Assembly (NCBI RefSeq): GCF_017744445.1
Contig: NZ_JAGIBH010000021.1
Span: forward strand, 1-45,161
From: Caulobacter sp.
GTDB lineage: Bacteria; Pseudomonadota; Alphaproteobacteria; Caulobacterales; Caulobacteraceae
Reading direction: 5' to 3'
DNA: 45,161 nt
The position numbers were made by a program, and so were the translations under genes. Under the pieces are notes generated by a model, which was given only the letters and a program-made list of their open reading frames with translations, did no database searches and had not been told where the DNA came from. The stretch's first letter is position 1; each line of letters begins with the position of its first letter. Positions 16,353 through 24,844 of the stretch are shown here, piece by piece.

Positions 16353-17108
16353 TCAAAGCAGGCCCGACGCCCGGAAGCTGACGACGCCCTCGGCGCCGAT
16401 CACCACATGGTCGTGGATCGTTACGCCCAGCACCTTGCCCGCCTGGGCAAGGGATTTGGTCATGGCGATGTCCTCGCGGGACGGGGTCGGATCGCCCGAA
16501 GGATGATTGTGGGCCAGCACCATCGCCGACGCGCCGCACTCAAGGGCGCGGGCCATCACCTCGCGGACATAGACCGGCGCATGGTCGACCGTTCCTCGTC
16601 CCAGCCGCTCGACGACGATCAAGTGGTTCTTCTTGTCGAGAAAGGCCGCCCACACCTCCTCGTGCGGCAGCCCGCGCAGCCGGACGCGGAAGAAGGCCGT
16701 CACGGCGCTAAACGAGCTCAGGGACTCCCGCCGCGCCAGACCGCCGAGGACCAGACGTTCGGCGACCTCGCGGAGCATCTTAAAGGCGCTGATCGTGTCA
16801 GGCTCGACATGCCGGCGCAGTTCAGCGGGGCTGGCCCCAAGGACGCCGGCCAATCCGCCGAACCGATCGACCAGGCGCTCGGCAAGGCCCATCCCCGCTC
16901 GGCGATCACTCGGCCCCAGATGAAGCGCCAGGAGTTCGGCGTCCCGCAGCGTGTCTGGCCCCGAACGCGCGGCCAGAACCAGGAGGCGCTGATGGGTGGC
17001 GGCGCCGGTGACGTGACCGCGTCCGACGGGCGCGTCGGCGACAGCGCACCCGCCGTCCGCGATCGGCGACGTCGCGGGGAGAGAGGCCAGGGCAGGGGAG
17101 ACGGACAT
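16353..17108 (-). CDS. radC: RadC-family JAMM/MPN-domain protein
   Basis: 251 residues from ATG 17108. The N-terminal ~120 residues carry the UPF0758-type helical region (RDAELLALHLG, FGGLAGVLGASPAELRR). The C-terminal MPN domain contains EEVWAAFLDKKNHLIV and the metal-binding AHNHPSGDPTPSREDI, with His200, His202 and Asp206 as the JAMM ligands, then VLGVTIHDHVVIG. RadC proteins are common on mobile elements, where a role in DNA processing has been proposed; the original repair role of RadC in E. coli is doubtful. It follows the helicase gene with a 72 bp gap. Confidence 0.9.
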   Translation of the reverse strand: MSVSPALASLPATSPIADGGCAVADAPVGRGHVTGAATHQRLLVLAARSGPDTLRDAELLALHLGPSDRRAGMGLAERLVDRFGGLAGVLGASPAELRRHVEPDTISAFKMLREVAERLVLGGLARRESLSSFSAVTAFFRVRLRGLPHEEVWAAFLDKKNHLIVVERLGRGTVDHAPVYVREVMARALECGASAMVLAHNHPSGDPTPSREDIAMTKSLAQAGKVLGVTIHDHVVIGAEGVVSFRASGLL

Positions 17109-17180
17109 GGCGATGTTCCAGTCTGACGGCGCCGAACCCGATGTCCGGATCGCTCGCCTCCCCAGCCCTGCCTTGCCCTC

Positions 17181-20100
17181 TCAGGCCGCCGCCGGCAGCA
17201 GGCTCTGCACAGGCCAGCGCCCCAGCACCGCGCCCAGCACCTCCGGCTTGTCGACGGGGACGAAGACGCGGGGGGTGTAGGCGATGATCTCGACGAAGCA
17301 GCCGAGGTTGACGAAGACCTGACGCTGAGCGGCCGCGCCGACCACCTCCAGGCGCCAGCGGTCCATCACCCGAGCCCGCCGTAGCCACAGGCCGCCCGCC
17401 AGGGCCAAGGCTGCGCCCTCCTGCAGGACAGACCGCAGCACGAACCGCGGCTCGCCGAGGGTCTGGGCGGCGTCGCCAAGACCAAGCGCCAGCTTCAGCG
17501 GAGGAACCTGAAGCGGATCCAGCACCCGACCCAGCCACCGCCGACCGTCTGGCGCCTTGATGCGGCGCACGCTGGCCTGACGGCTGGGAAGGCTCGACCA
17601 CACGGGCAGCAGCAGGCCCGTCACCAAGACGATCTCGCGGGTGATGAAAGGGTCGGCCGTGGCGAGTTCGGCGCGCCAGGCCGCGCGCCAGGTTGCCTCG
17701 TCGACGCTCTCCCAGGCCGATTCCTCGAATACCTTGAGCGGCGTGGTGGTGCGCTTTTCGGGGCGCACCAGGCGCACGGCCGGGGTCAGACGGTCGTCGT
17801 CATCGGTCGTGGTCAAGCCTTGCACCGCCAGGGCCGCGCGTCCGGACTTGCGATTGACGCAGTAGAGCAAGGCCGCCGGGTCCAGACCCGACAGCGCGTC
17901 CTCGAGGCTAAGCAGATTGCGCCGGGTGCGTAGGGAAAACCTCGCCAGCCGCGTCTCGGCCCGCGTCATGACGTCGGTGCGGATGGTCTCCTCGCCCAGC
18001 ACCTCCAACTCGTCGGTGACGATGTCCTCGACGCCACGGTCCAGCGCGCCCGACGCGGCCGCCCGTTCCAAGATGCCCGCCAGGATCGCGTCGAAGGCCG
18101 CGAAGAGGGCGTTCTGATCGGCGATGCGCAGGGCCAGCAGGCGGTTCAGGAAGGTGTTCATCGGCGGCAAGTCGTCGCATGCGCGCAGATTGCCGTCGCG
18201 GTCGACGAGGCTCAGGCCGGTCTTGGTCTCGAACGCGGGCCGATCCATGGCCGTCACCTCGCCGTGGTGGAGAGCGACATAGAAGGCCTGCAAGGCGCGA
18301 TAGGCGAACGGGCTTTCGAGATTGTCCTCGGCCCGGAAGAGGCCGGCGCCGGCCGTGCGCCGCTCGCCCCGCGTCAAGGCGCCCAGGCTGTCCAAGCGCC
18401 GGGCGATGGTCGACAGGAAGCGCTTTTCGCCATGGATGTCGGTCGTGACCGGCCGAAAGAGGGGCGCGCTGGCCTGGTTGGTGCGATGCGAGCGGCCCAG
18501 GCCCTGGATCGCCGCGTCGGCCCGCCAGCCGGGCTCGACCAGATAGTGGACGCGGCGCTGCTGGTTGGCCGCCGCCAGGTCGGCGTGATAGCTGCGCCCT
18601 GTACCGCCGGCGTCCGAGAACACCAGGACGCGCTTTTTGCCGGACATGAAGGCGTCGGTCTCGGCCCTGGCGGCCGAAGCCCCGCGCCGCTCGACCACCC
18701 GCCGGTCCTGGCGGCGCACGATGCGGCGGGCCCGGCCGGTAACCTCGGCGACAAGATCGGGACCGAAGGCGTCGAGCACGGCGTCCAGCACGCCCGGCGC
18801 GGCCGGCAGGCAGGCCAGCTCTGTCATCAGCTGATCGCGCAGAGCCAGGGCCTCCTGGCTGTAGATCGGACGGCCGTCCTGGACCATCGGAACAAGCGTC
18901 ACCGAGCCGTCGTCGCTTTCGAAGGCGCTCATCGCCTGGACCGGAAAAGCGGCCATCACGTAGTCGAGGACCTGATCCTTGGGCGTCAGGTCGACGGCCA
19001 GATTGGTCCACTCTTCGGCCGGGATCTGCGCCAGGCGCCGTTCCATCACCGCCGCGTTGGTGCTGACGACCTGGACGATGCTGGAGCGGCCGGCGGCGAG
19101 ATCGGCGCGGATCGCCGCGACCAGGCTGGGCGCCTTCAGGCCCGCGAGCAGGTGACCAAAGAAGCGAAGCTTGGCCCCTTCGAAGGCCGACATCACCGCC
19201 GAGGCCGCCTGGCCGCTGCGCGTGGCGCCATCGTCATCGACCACCCCGGTCGCCTTCAGAGCTCGGCGCAGGTTGGTGTGGATCATCTGGTAGGCATCGG
19301 CCCAGCGATCCCAGATGAGGATGTCGTCGGGCGTGAGCACGTGGGGCAGAGCCTCGTACTCGACCCCGTCGAAAGACAGGGACCGCGCGATATAGAGACC
19401 CAAGGCCTTGAGCTCGCGCGCGATCAGTTCCATGACCGCCACCCCGCCGGCCGTGACGGCTTCCAGGAAGGCTTCGCGGGTGGTGAACGGCGCCTCGGTC
19501 CCGCCCCAGAGGCCCAGCCGACCAGCATAGGCCAGGTTATCCGGTGTCGTCGCCCCGGTGGCCGAAACATAGAGCACGCGGGCATTGGGCAATCGGTTCT
19601 GCAGGGCCAGGCCCGCCTGACCTTGCAGCGACGCTTTCTTGGGACCGCGTCCGCCTTTGCCGCCGCCGGCGGCGTTGGCCATGGCGTGCGCCTCATCGAA
19701 CACGATCACGCCATCGAAGTCCGCGCCGAGCCAGGCGACGACTTGATCCAGACGCGAGGGGCGCTCGCCGCGCGCCGGCTGGCGCAGGGTCGCATAGGTC
19801 GAAAAGAGGACGCCGCGCTCGAGGCTGATGGCCTCGCCTTGCTTCCAACCGCCTTGGGGAACGATGTCGTGGTCCTGGCCGCCGATCGCGCCCCAGTCGC
19901 GCCGGGCGTCCTCCAGCAGGGCGTCGTTCTTGGAGAGCCAGACCGCGCGCAAGCGCCCCTGCGCCATGTTGTCGGCGATGATCCCGGCGATCTGGCGGCC
20001 CTTGCCGCAGCCGGTGCCGTCGCCCAGGAAGAACCCGCGCCGGAAACTCACCGCGTCCGGCGCCTCGGCGCCGACGGCGAAGGCCTGATGAGCGGCCGTC

Positions 20101-21440
20101 CCAATCCGCCACAGGCCCGGCAAGGTCTGGGCGTGAGCCTCGCCGGCATAGACCAGGGTCTCCAGCTGGGCGTCCGACAGGCACGCGCCATCGAGCAGGC
20201 GCGTGGGCAGGACGGGGCGATAGGTCGGAACAGGGGGCGCCACCGACGCCATCGGCCCGGACTCGACCAGCGGCGAGGGATGGGACGCCGCGCCGCTGAT
20301 CTCGATGCGGCCCAGGCGATAGGCCTGGTAGAGACCCACGTCATGGCCTTCGCCGCGCCAGTCGATGACGCAGTAGTCGAGGGCGCGGGTCTCGGCGAAC
20401 AGCGTCAGACGCGGGCCTGGACCGGCGGCGGCGCGTTCGCGCCCGATGTAGGCGGACGGTTGGACGGGCGTGCGAAACACCCGCGGCTTGGCGCTGGCCC
20501 GGGCCGGAAGGGCGCTGGCCTGAGCGGCCGCCTGCGCCAGGTCATCGCTCGACGACAGGGGCGCGATCGGCGCGGACGCCCCGCGATCAACCACCAGAAG
20601 GCCCGTCTCCACGGATGTTCCCTGGCCGGCGAAGGCGCGGGCGGGCAGGGCGATGCGGCCGACAACCGCGCCGCGCCGGGCCAGTCCGGTCAATCTGGCC
20701 TCGGCCTCCAGCAGGCGTAGCGGGACGATCGCCACCAGCCGGCCGCCGTCGGCCAGGGTGTCGAGCGCCGCATGCAGATGAGCCTCCAGCGCCCCGAACG
20801 GCGGATTGCACACCACGACATCGAAGCCGCCCGCGCCGGAAAGGCGGTCCTTCAACTCGATCGCATCGTGTCGCGACCGCGGCGCGCTCGGGAATAGGCC
20901 ATCCAGCAGCCCGGCGCGCTGGGGCGAAAGCTCGTTGAGGGTCAAGCTGGCGCCGCAGGTCTCGGCCAGCACAGCCAGGAGTCCCGTGCCGGCCGACGGC
21001 TCGAGCACCTTGTCGCCCGCGCGCACCTGGCCGGCGAGCGCGCAGAGCGCGGCGATCTGCGGTGGCGTCGAGAACTGGTCGAGGGCGACCTGCTCGTCGT
21101 CACGCCGGGTCTGGGTCGGACAGAGCCCGTCCAGGCCCGACAGCAGCGCGCAGATCTCGGCGGGCGCATCCTCCAGCCGCGCCACCTGCGCGGCCAGCCG
21201 GCGAACCTGCAGCACCAGCGCCGCCTCGCAGGCGTCATAGGCGTCACGCCAGGACCACGCCCCGGCGGCGTCATCGGCCCCAAACGCCAGGGTCATCACC
21301 GAGGAAAGCAGTTTCCGGTCGAGGCGTCGGGATCGGTTGAGATGGGGAACCAGGGCGCGGGCGGCGGCCAGCAGGTTGGCGACGGCGTCGCCGGTGTCCT
21401 CGGTGAACAGGGACAGGCGCGTTGTGGAGGCAGCGGTCAT
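17181..21440 (-). CDS. DNA methyltransferase / strawberry-notch helicase fusion
   Basis: 1419 residues from ATG 21440 (MTAASTTRLSLFTEDTGD). The N-terminal part is an N6-adenine-type methyltransferase: SAM-binding DKVLEPSAGTGLLAVL, and the catalytic NPPF at 212-215 (VVCNPPFGALEAHL). The C-terminal part is a strawberry-notch SF2 helicase: Walker A GDGTGCGKGRQ (Lys480), Walker B DEAH at 582-585 (VFDEAHAM), and a late motif FSDAGGTGRSYHADLAA...IQGLGRSHRTNQ. The same domain pair occurs in DarB, the phage P1 protein that shields incoming DNA from type I restriction; a similar anti-restriction role for this transferable element is an inference. It is preceded by a two-hairpin leader shared with parB. 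Confidence 0.88.
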   Translation of the reverse strand: MTAASTTRLSLFTEDTGDAVANLLAAARALVPHLNRSRRLDRKLLSSVMTLAFGADDAAGAWSWRDAYDACEAALVLQVRRLAAQVARLEDAPAEICALLSGLDGLCPTQTRRDDEQVALDQFSTPPQIAALCALAGQVRAGDKVLEPSAGTGLLAVLAETCGASLTLNELSPQRAGLLDGLFPSAPRSRHDAIELKDRLSGAGGFDVVVCNPPFGALEAHLHAALDTLADGGRLVAIVPLRLLEAEARLTGLARRGAVVGRIALPARAFAGQGTSVETGLLVVDRGASAPIAPLSSSDDLAQAAAQASALPARASAKPRVFRTPVQPSAYIGRERAAAGPGPRLTLFAETRALDYCVIDWRGEGHDVGLYQAYRLGRIEISGAASHPSPLVESGPMASVAPPVPTYRPVLPTRLLDGACLSDAQLETLVYAGEAHAQTLPGLWRIGTAAHQAFAVGAEAPDAVSFRRGFFLGDGTGCGKGRQIAGIIADNMAQGRLRAVWLSKNDALLEDARRDWGAIGGQDHDIVPQGGWKQGEAISLERGVLFSTYATLRQPARGERPSRLDQVVAWLGADFDGVIVFDEAHAMANAAGGGKGGRGPKKASLQGQAGLALQNRLPNARVLYVSATGATTPDNLAYAGRLGLWGGTEAPFTTREAFLEAVTAGGVAVMELIARELKALGLYIARSLSFDGVEYEALPHVLTPDDILIWDRWADAYQMIHTNLRRALKATGVVDDDGATRSGQAASAVMSAFEGAKLRFFGHLLAGLKAPSLVAAIRADLAAGRSSIVQVVSTNAAVMERRLAQIPAEEWTNLAVDLTPKDQVLDYVMAAFPVQAMSAFESDDGSVTLVPMVQDGRPIYSQEALALRDQLMTELACLPAAPGVLDAVLDAFGPDLVAEVTGRARRIVRRQDRRVVERRGASAARAETDAFMSGKKRVLVFSDAGGTGRSYHADLAAANQQRRVHYLVEPGWRADAAIQGLGRSHRTNQASAPLFRPVTTDIHGEKRFLSTIARRLDSLGALTRGERRTAGAGLFRAEDNLESPFAYRALQAFYVALHHGEVTAMDRPAFETKTGLSLVDRDGNLRACDDLPPMNTFLNRLLALRIADQNALFAAFDAILAGILERAAASGALDRGVEDIVTDELEVLGEETIRTDVMTRAETRLARFSLRTRRNLLSLEDALSGLDPAALLYCVNRKSGRAALAVQGLTTTDDDDRLTPAVRLVRPEKRTTTPLKVFEESAWESVDEATWRAAWRAELATADPFITREIVLVTGLLLPVWSSLPSRQASVRRIKAPDGRRWLGRVLDPLQVPPLKLALGLGDAAQTLGEPRFVLRSVLQEGAALALAGGLWLRRARVMDRWRLEVVGAAAQRQVFVNLGCFVEIIAYTPRVFVPVDKPEVLGAVLGRWPVQSLLPAAA

Positions 21441-21466
21441 GGAACAGGGCCTTGCTCGCCTGCCGC

Positions 21467-21529
21467 GGGAGGCTCTTCCTCCCAGACCCGGCGGGCTCGC
21501 CCGCCTTGGTCCTTCCCCTTTGTCCTTGT
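21467..21529 (-). promoter_or_regulatory. Two-hairpin leader before the helicase gene
   Basis: On the minus strand, in order: a purine tract ACAAGGACAAAGGGGAAGG (21529-21511), a palindrome GGCGGGC-GA-GCCCGCC (21505-21490), the junction GGGT, a hairpin GGGAGG-AAGAG-CCTCCC (21483-21467), then about 27 bp to ATG 21440. The same order, with partly conserved sequence, precedes parB. There is no T-tract, so it is not an ordinary terminator. Candidate cis-acting RNA element. Confidence 0.45.
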
Positions 21530-21588
21530 GGCGCGGCGAGCGCGCAGCAGGGTTCGAGCCCCCGCCGGATGGCGGAGGCTCGCGCCGG

Positions 21589-23718
21589 TCAGGCCGCGAT
21601 TGGCCGGCTTTCGCCTTCGCCGTCCTCGGTCTTGGCCTCACCCGGAACGCCGACGGCTGCGTCGACCTCGGCTGTCCCTGGGCCGCTCGCGCCGTCCTCG
21701 GGCGCCGCGGGGACGTCCACGCCAAGGTTGGCTTCCTGGTCGGCCATCGCCGCGGCGTCGGCGTCGTCAGAACCGGCATCGACCTCTGTCGCGGTCCAGG
21801 ACAGCGCCGCCGGCGCCCAACGTCGTTCGGCGGCGGCGTCCGCGACCAGGGTCACCAGGTCATCCTTCTTCAGGCTGGCGGCGCGCTCATCCTCGACCTT
21901 CATCGCCGCCAGCATGGCCAGCAGCTGCTTTTTGGAGTGCAGGGCCAGGAACGGGCCGTCGGCGCACCAGTGGGCCGAGAGGTCGGCGTCGCAGAGGGCG
22001 GCGATCTCGACCGCCTCGGCGCGGGCGCTGCGCCGGATCATGCTGTTGCGCGGCTCGCGAAGATCGAGCGATACCGCCACCAGCTCGGCCAGCAGCGCCA
22101 TCTTCTCACCGTGCGCCAGGCCGTCGATGAAGGCGATCGGCCGCTGGCCCGAGGCGAGATAGGCCTCACGCCGCGCGGCCAGGCGGTCGAGGACCTCGCC
22201 GTCGAGCGCGGGCATTGGCGGGGCGGACGCGCGACGATAGCGGACCGCTTCGACCGTCAGGGCCGACTCGCTGGCCCCGCTTGGGCCGTTCAGCGCCAGC
22301 GCCTTGAAGAGTTGGGCCACGAGCGTGGTCAGCGCCGCGCCGGGGTTGTCAGCGAGATCGCGGATCAGGCCCCGCGTGGCGATGTCGGTGCGCGTCTCGT
22401 GCAGGCGGTGACCAGCCCCGTCGCGTTCGACCACGACGCAAACCTCGGCGACGTCCGGTGGCTCGACGGGCCCGTAGCGGATGGCGATCGGCGCCGCGTC
22501 CGCAGCGTCCCCGTCGTCGGCCGCCTCACGCTCGATCGCCTCGCTCTGGAAAAAGCGCGTGTCGACGCCAAGGTCGGCGCAGGGCGACAGCAGCAAGGCT
22601 CCCAAGGCGCCGCGGGCCAGGCCGGCCGCCGCCAGGTCGCGCCGCGCGGTCACGACCGCGACCATGGCGTCGAGGGCCGCGTCGCTGTCGATCGCCAGCG
22701 CCTTCAGCCGCGCGACAGCCTCGTCGATCGCCGCGCGAGCAGCCGCCCGCGCCGTCTTCTGCGGCTCCGACAGGTCGCCATGATAGACATAGGGCAGGGT
22801 CTCGAAGCCATCGGGCGCGGCCAGGCCGCCGTCCGGTCCGATGAACAGCCGCAGATCCAGCGCCTGCAGCTTCTCGCCCAGGGCGTCGGCGCGCGCCTGC
22901 CACAGGCGTTCGAGAAGATCAGGATCATGCAGCGCGTCCGGCATCTCGCCAAACAGGTCGCTGCTCGAGCCGCCGCCGGCGGCGGCGTAGCGCGCCATGC
23001 CGACCAGGGCCACACGGGGATCCTCTACCGTGACGCGCCCCCGCTCGACCCGCGCCCGCAGCTGATAGTCCTGCAGGAGGCCGTCCAGGGCCGACTGCGC
23101 CAACTGGCCCTGCTGGGACTTGTCCTCGATCCGCGCCAGGAGCTTGACCTGCTGAAGGGTCAGGCGGCCTTTGCGGAAGGCGTCCAGCACCCTGGGGTGG
23201 ACGCCGGCCAAGGCCTCCAAGCGGCGGATCTCGGTGACGTCATAGCCCAGCGCCCTGGCGATGGCGGCCGTGTCCATCCGAGCCTTGCGGAACTTGCCGA
23301 TGGCCTGGATGACCGCGGCGGTGTGGACCGGGGCGCGCTCGGTGTTGGGCAGGACGAGGGCGGCGGTCTGGGCGGCCTTGCTCACCGCCACCTGGCAGGT
23401 GACGAGATGATCATCGTCGATCTCGCCGCGATCGCGCCGCAGCAGCAGCGCCATACGGCGACGACGCCCATCGAGCGCCATGAACGCCTTCTCCCCGTTC
23501 CGGCCCGGCCGGACGATCGGCATGATCAGCACGCCGGCGGCGGCCATGGTGTCGGCCAACTGCGGAATGTCGGCGTCGGCCGGCTCGTCGAACCGAAGGT
23601 TTTCCGGGGCCAGGCCCAAATCGCCCAAGCGGACCTGAACGGCTTGGCCGTCGGTGAGCCTGGAGTTGGGCGCGGTCGGGCGCGCGGCGGCGGCCTTGCC
23701 GGTGGCGGACTTGCTCAT
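21589..23718 (-). CDS. parB: ParB/RepB-like protein, long form
   Basis: 709 residues from ATG 23718. Residues ~20-115 are the ParB N-terminal domain (VQVRLGDLGLAPENLRFDEPADADIPQLADTMAAAGVLIMPIVRPG, MALDGRRRRMALLLRRDR), followed by a ParB-type helix-turn-helix region (DTAAIARALGYDVTEIRRLEALAGVHPRVLDAFRKGRLTLQQVKLLARI). The remaining ~480 residues are alpha-helical, mostly Ala/Asp/Glu-rich, and not assigned. Ordinary ParB proteins have about 300 residues, so this is a long mobile-element form. No parA/repA gene is adjacent, so a classic partition function is doubtful; such proteins may act in element DNA organisation or, as with some ParB homologues, as nucleases. Confidence 0.85.
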   Translation of the reverse strand: MSKSATGKAAAARPTAPNSRLTDGQAVQVRLGDLGLAPENLRFDEPADADIPQLADTMAAAGVLIMPIVRPGRNGEKAFMALDGRRRRMALLLRRDRGEIDDDHLVTCQVAVSKAAQTAALVLPNTERAPVHTAAVIQAIGKFRKARMDTAAIARALGYDVTEIRRLEALAGVHPRVLDAFRKGRLTLQQVKLLARIEDKSQQGQLAQSALDGLLQDYQLRARVERGRVTVEDPRVALVGMARYAAAGGGSSSDLFGEMPDALHDPDLLERLWQARADALGEKLQALDLRLFIGPDGGLAAPDGFETLPYVYHGDLSEPQKTARAAARAAIDEAVARLKALAIDSDAALDAMVAVVTARRDLAAAGLARGALGALLLSPCADLGVDTRFFQSEAIEREAADDGDAADAAPIAIRYGPVEPPDVAEVCVVVERDGAGHRLHETRTDIATRGLIRDLADNPGAALTTLVAQLFKALALNGPSGASESALTVEAVRYRRASAPPMPALDGEVLDRLAARREAYLASGQRPIAFIDGLAHGEKMALLAELVAVSLDLREPRNSMIRRSARAEAVEIAALCDADLSAHWCADGPFLALHSKKQLLAMLAAMKVEDERAASLKKDDLVTLVADAAAERRWAPAALSWTATEVDAGSDDADAAAMADQEANLGVDVPAAPEDGASGPGTAEVDAAVGVPGEAKTEDGEGESRPIAA

Positions 23719-23733
23719 GTCGGATCTCCAGCG

Positions 23734-23796
23734 CCGGACCAGGCCCATCCTGGAACCCGGCGCGCCCGCGCCGACCCTTCCTTTCCCCTCCTTGTC
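23734..23796 (-). promoter_or_regulatory. Two-hairpin leader before parB
   Basis: On the minus strand, in order: purine tract ACAAGGAGGGGAAAGGAAGG beginning at the Toprim stop codon, palindrome GGCGCG-GG-CGCGCC (23772-23759), CCGGGT, and a hairpin with arms CCAGG/CCTGG extended by CCGG/CCGG (23760-23734), then GGAGA and ATG 23718. The arrangement, spacing and several bases match the leader of the helicase gene downstream. Confidence 0.45.
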
Positions 23797-24676
23797 AGCG
23801 CCGGCCGTTGAGCGCCTCGTCCCAGTCCCCAAACCCCGGCGGCGGCAAGGCGATGGTCGAGACCACCCCGCCTTCGGTCGCGGTCTGGGCCAGCCGGGCG
23901 GCGGAGGCCTCGCCATCAGGGCCGCGATCGGCGGCGATCAGAAGGGAGCGAACGCCCGGCGGAGGCCGCCAGCGGCGCAGGTTCGAGGTCGACAGCAAGG
24001 CCCAGGCCGGGCGCGAAAAGCGCCGCCCGGCGGCGGCGGCGGTGAACACCCCTTCGGCGACCAGCAGGTCCGCCGCCAAGGGATCCAGCCGCACGGCGCT
24101 GCCGGCGGGCAAGACGCCGATGGTCTTGCGCGACAGGGCCAGGTCAAAGGCCCGCCGGCCGCCGGGCGTGAGATAGGTGACCTCGACGGCGGTCAGCGCC
24201 CCATCGGCGTCGCGGACGCCGGCCAGGAGGGCCGGGCGGCGGGCGCGGCCAGGCCGATAGACCGAGATCGGCGCGGCGGGATGATGACGAAGCGCGTCGG
24301 GACCCGGCAGGGCGCAAACCATGCCGCGCCCTTGGCAATGGCGCGCCGACAAGGTGTTGGCGAGCGGGCGCGCCGCCGCCCAGAGCGCCTCGGCGGCGCG
24401 TCGGCGCATGGAAAGAGCGGCGAGATCGGCCGCCGCGGTGGAGGGCGCGGCTGGCGAAGCGCGACGTCCTGCGCCGATCAGGCCAAGGCCGCGCAGGTGG
24501 TCGCGGACCTGGCGCCAGTCGCCGTCGCCGAAAGTGTGGACGATGATCTTGCCATCACGCTCGAGCAGCGAGACGGACCGGTCGGCGCGGCTGTGACCCG
24601 GGGCGGGGATGTTGGCGCGGCGACCGCCGTCATAGAGGTCGCCGCCCAGTTGGCGGACGATGGCGCGCAGGGACAT
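23795..24676 (-). CDS. Toprim-domain protein of the mobile element
   Basis: 293 residues from ATG 24676, with GAGGAG as ribosome-binding site. The N-terminal part (RAIVRQLGGDLYDGGRRANIPAPGHSRADRSVSL, VHTFGDGDWRQVRDHLRGLGL) resembles the DnaG-like zinc-finger-derived region of the DUF7146 type; the C-terminal half has a Toprim-like core (LLVAEGVFTAAAAGRRF... VRSLLIAADRGPDGEASAARLAQTA, with the Glu of AEG and the D.G.DG acidic motif). Such proteins are common next to strawberry-notch and ParB genes on alphaproteobacterial elements and may act as primase-like or nuclease-like factors in element replication. Its stop overlaps the parB leader. Confidence 0.8.
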   Translation of the reverse strand: MSLRAIVRQLGGDLYDGGRRANIPAPGHSRADRSVSLLERDGKIIVHTFGDGDWRQVRDHLRGLGLIGAGRRASPAAPSTAAADLAALSMRRRAAEALWAAARPLANTLSARHCQGRGMVCALPGPDALRHHPAAPISVYRPGRARRPALLAGVRDADGALTAVEVTYLTPGGRRAFDLALSRKTIGVLPAGSAVRLDPLAADLLVAEGVFTAAAAGRRFSRPAWALLSTSNLRRWRPPPGVRSLLIAADRGPDGEASAARLAQTATEGGVVSTIALPPPGFGDWDEALNGRR

Positions 24677-24690
24677 GGTCAGGACTCCTC

Positions 24691-24707
24691 GGCCACCTCC
24701 GGTGGCC
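24691..24707 (-). promoter_or_regulatory. Hairpin before the Toprim gene
   Basis: GGCCACC and GGTGGCC are perfect seven-base arms with a three-base loop (GGA on the transcribed strand), ending 14 bases before ATG 24676 and just ahead of the GAGGAG ribosome-binding site. A purine-rich stretch (AGTCAGGGGCGATGAGGACGG on the minus strand, from 24733 to 24710 or so) precedes it, a weaker echo of the leaders before parB and the helicase gene. Confidence 0.4.
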
Positions 24708-24844
24708 CGTCCTCATCGCCCCTGACTTTCACTCGAGCCGGCCAATCCCCCGACGCCAGCCGTCAGCACAGCTTGCCCTGCCGTGACAGCGCCAATCTCA
24801 TCCACGGCTTGGGACCGATAATATTCCCATGGCGACCTGGCCGC

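Noticed and set aside
16117..16539. An N-terminal extension of the GntR regulator to 16539.
   Set aside because: The GntR domain begins at ATG 16116, the upstream residues are Arg/Gly/Pro-rich, and the extension runs into the radC gene.
18264..20720. A plus-strand open frame of more than 800 codons opposite the helicase gene.
   Set aside because: Composition is non-protein-like and the opposite strand carries clear methyltransferase and helicase motifs.
21490..21505. GGCGGGC/GCCCGCC palindrome as an intrinsic terminator after parB.
   Set aside because: No T-run follows on the transcribed strand, and a matching palindrome precedes parB; leader RNA is the better explanation.
21337..23811. A very long plus-strand open frame (over 800 codons) opposite parB.
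   Set aside because: It has no domain similarity, is Arg/Gly/Gln-rich, and mirrors the codon bias of parB on the other strand; it is a GC-rich shadow.
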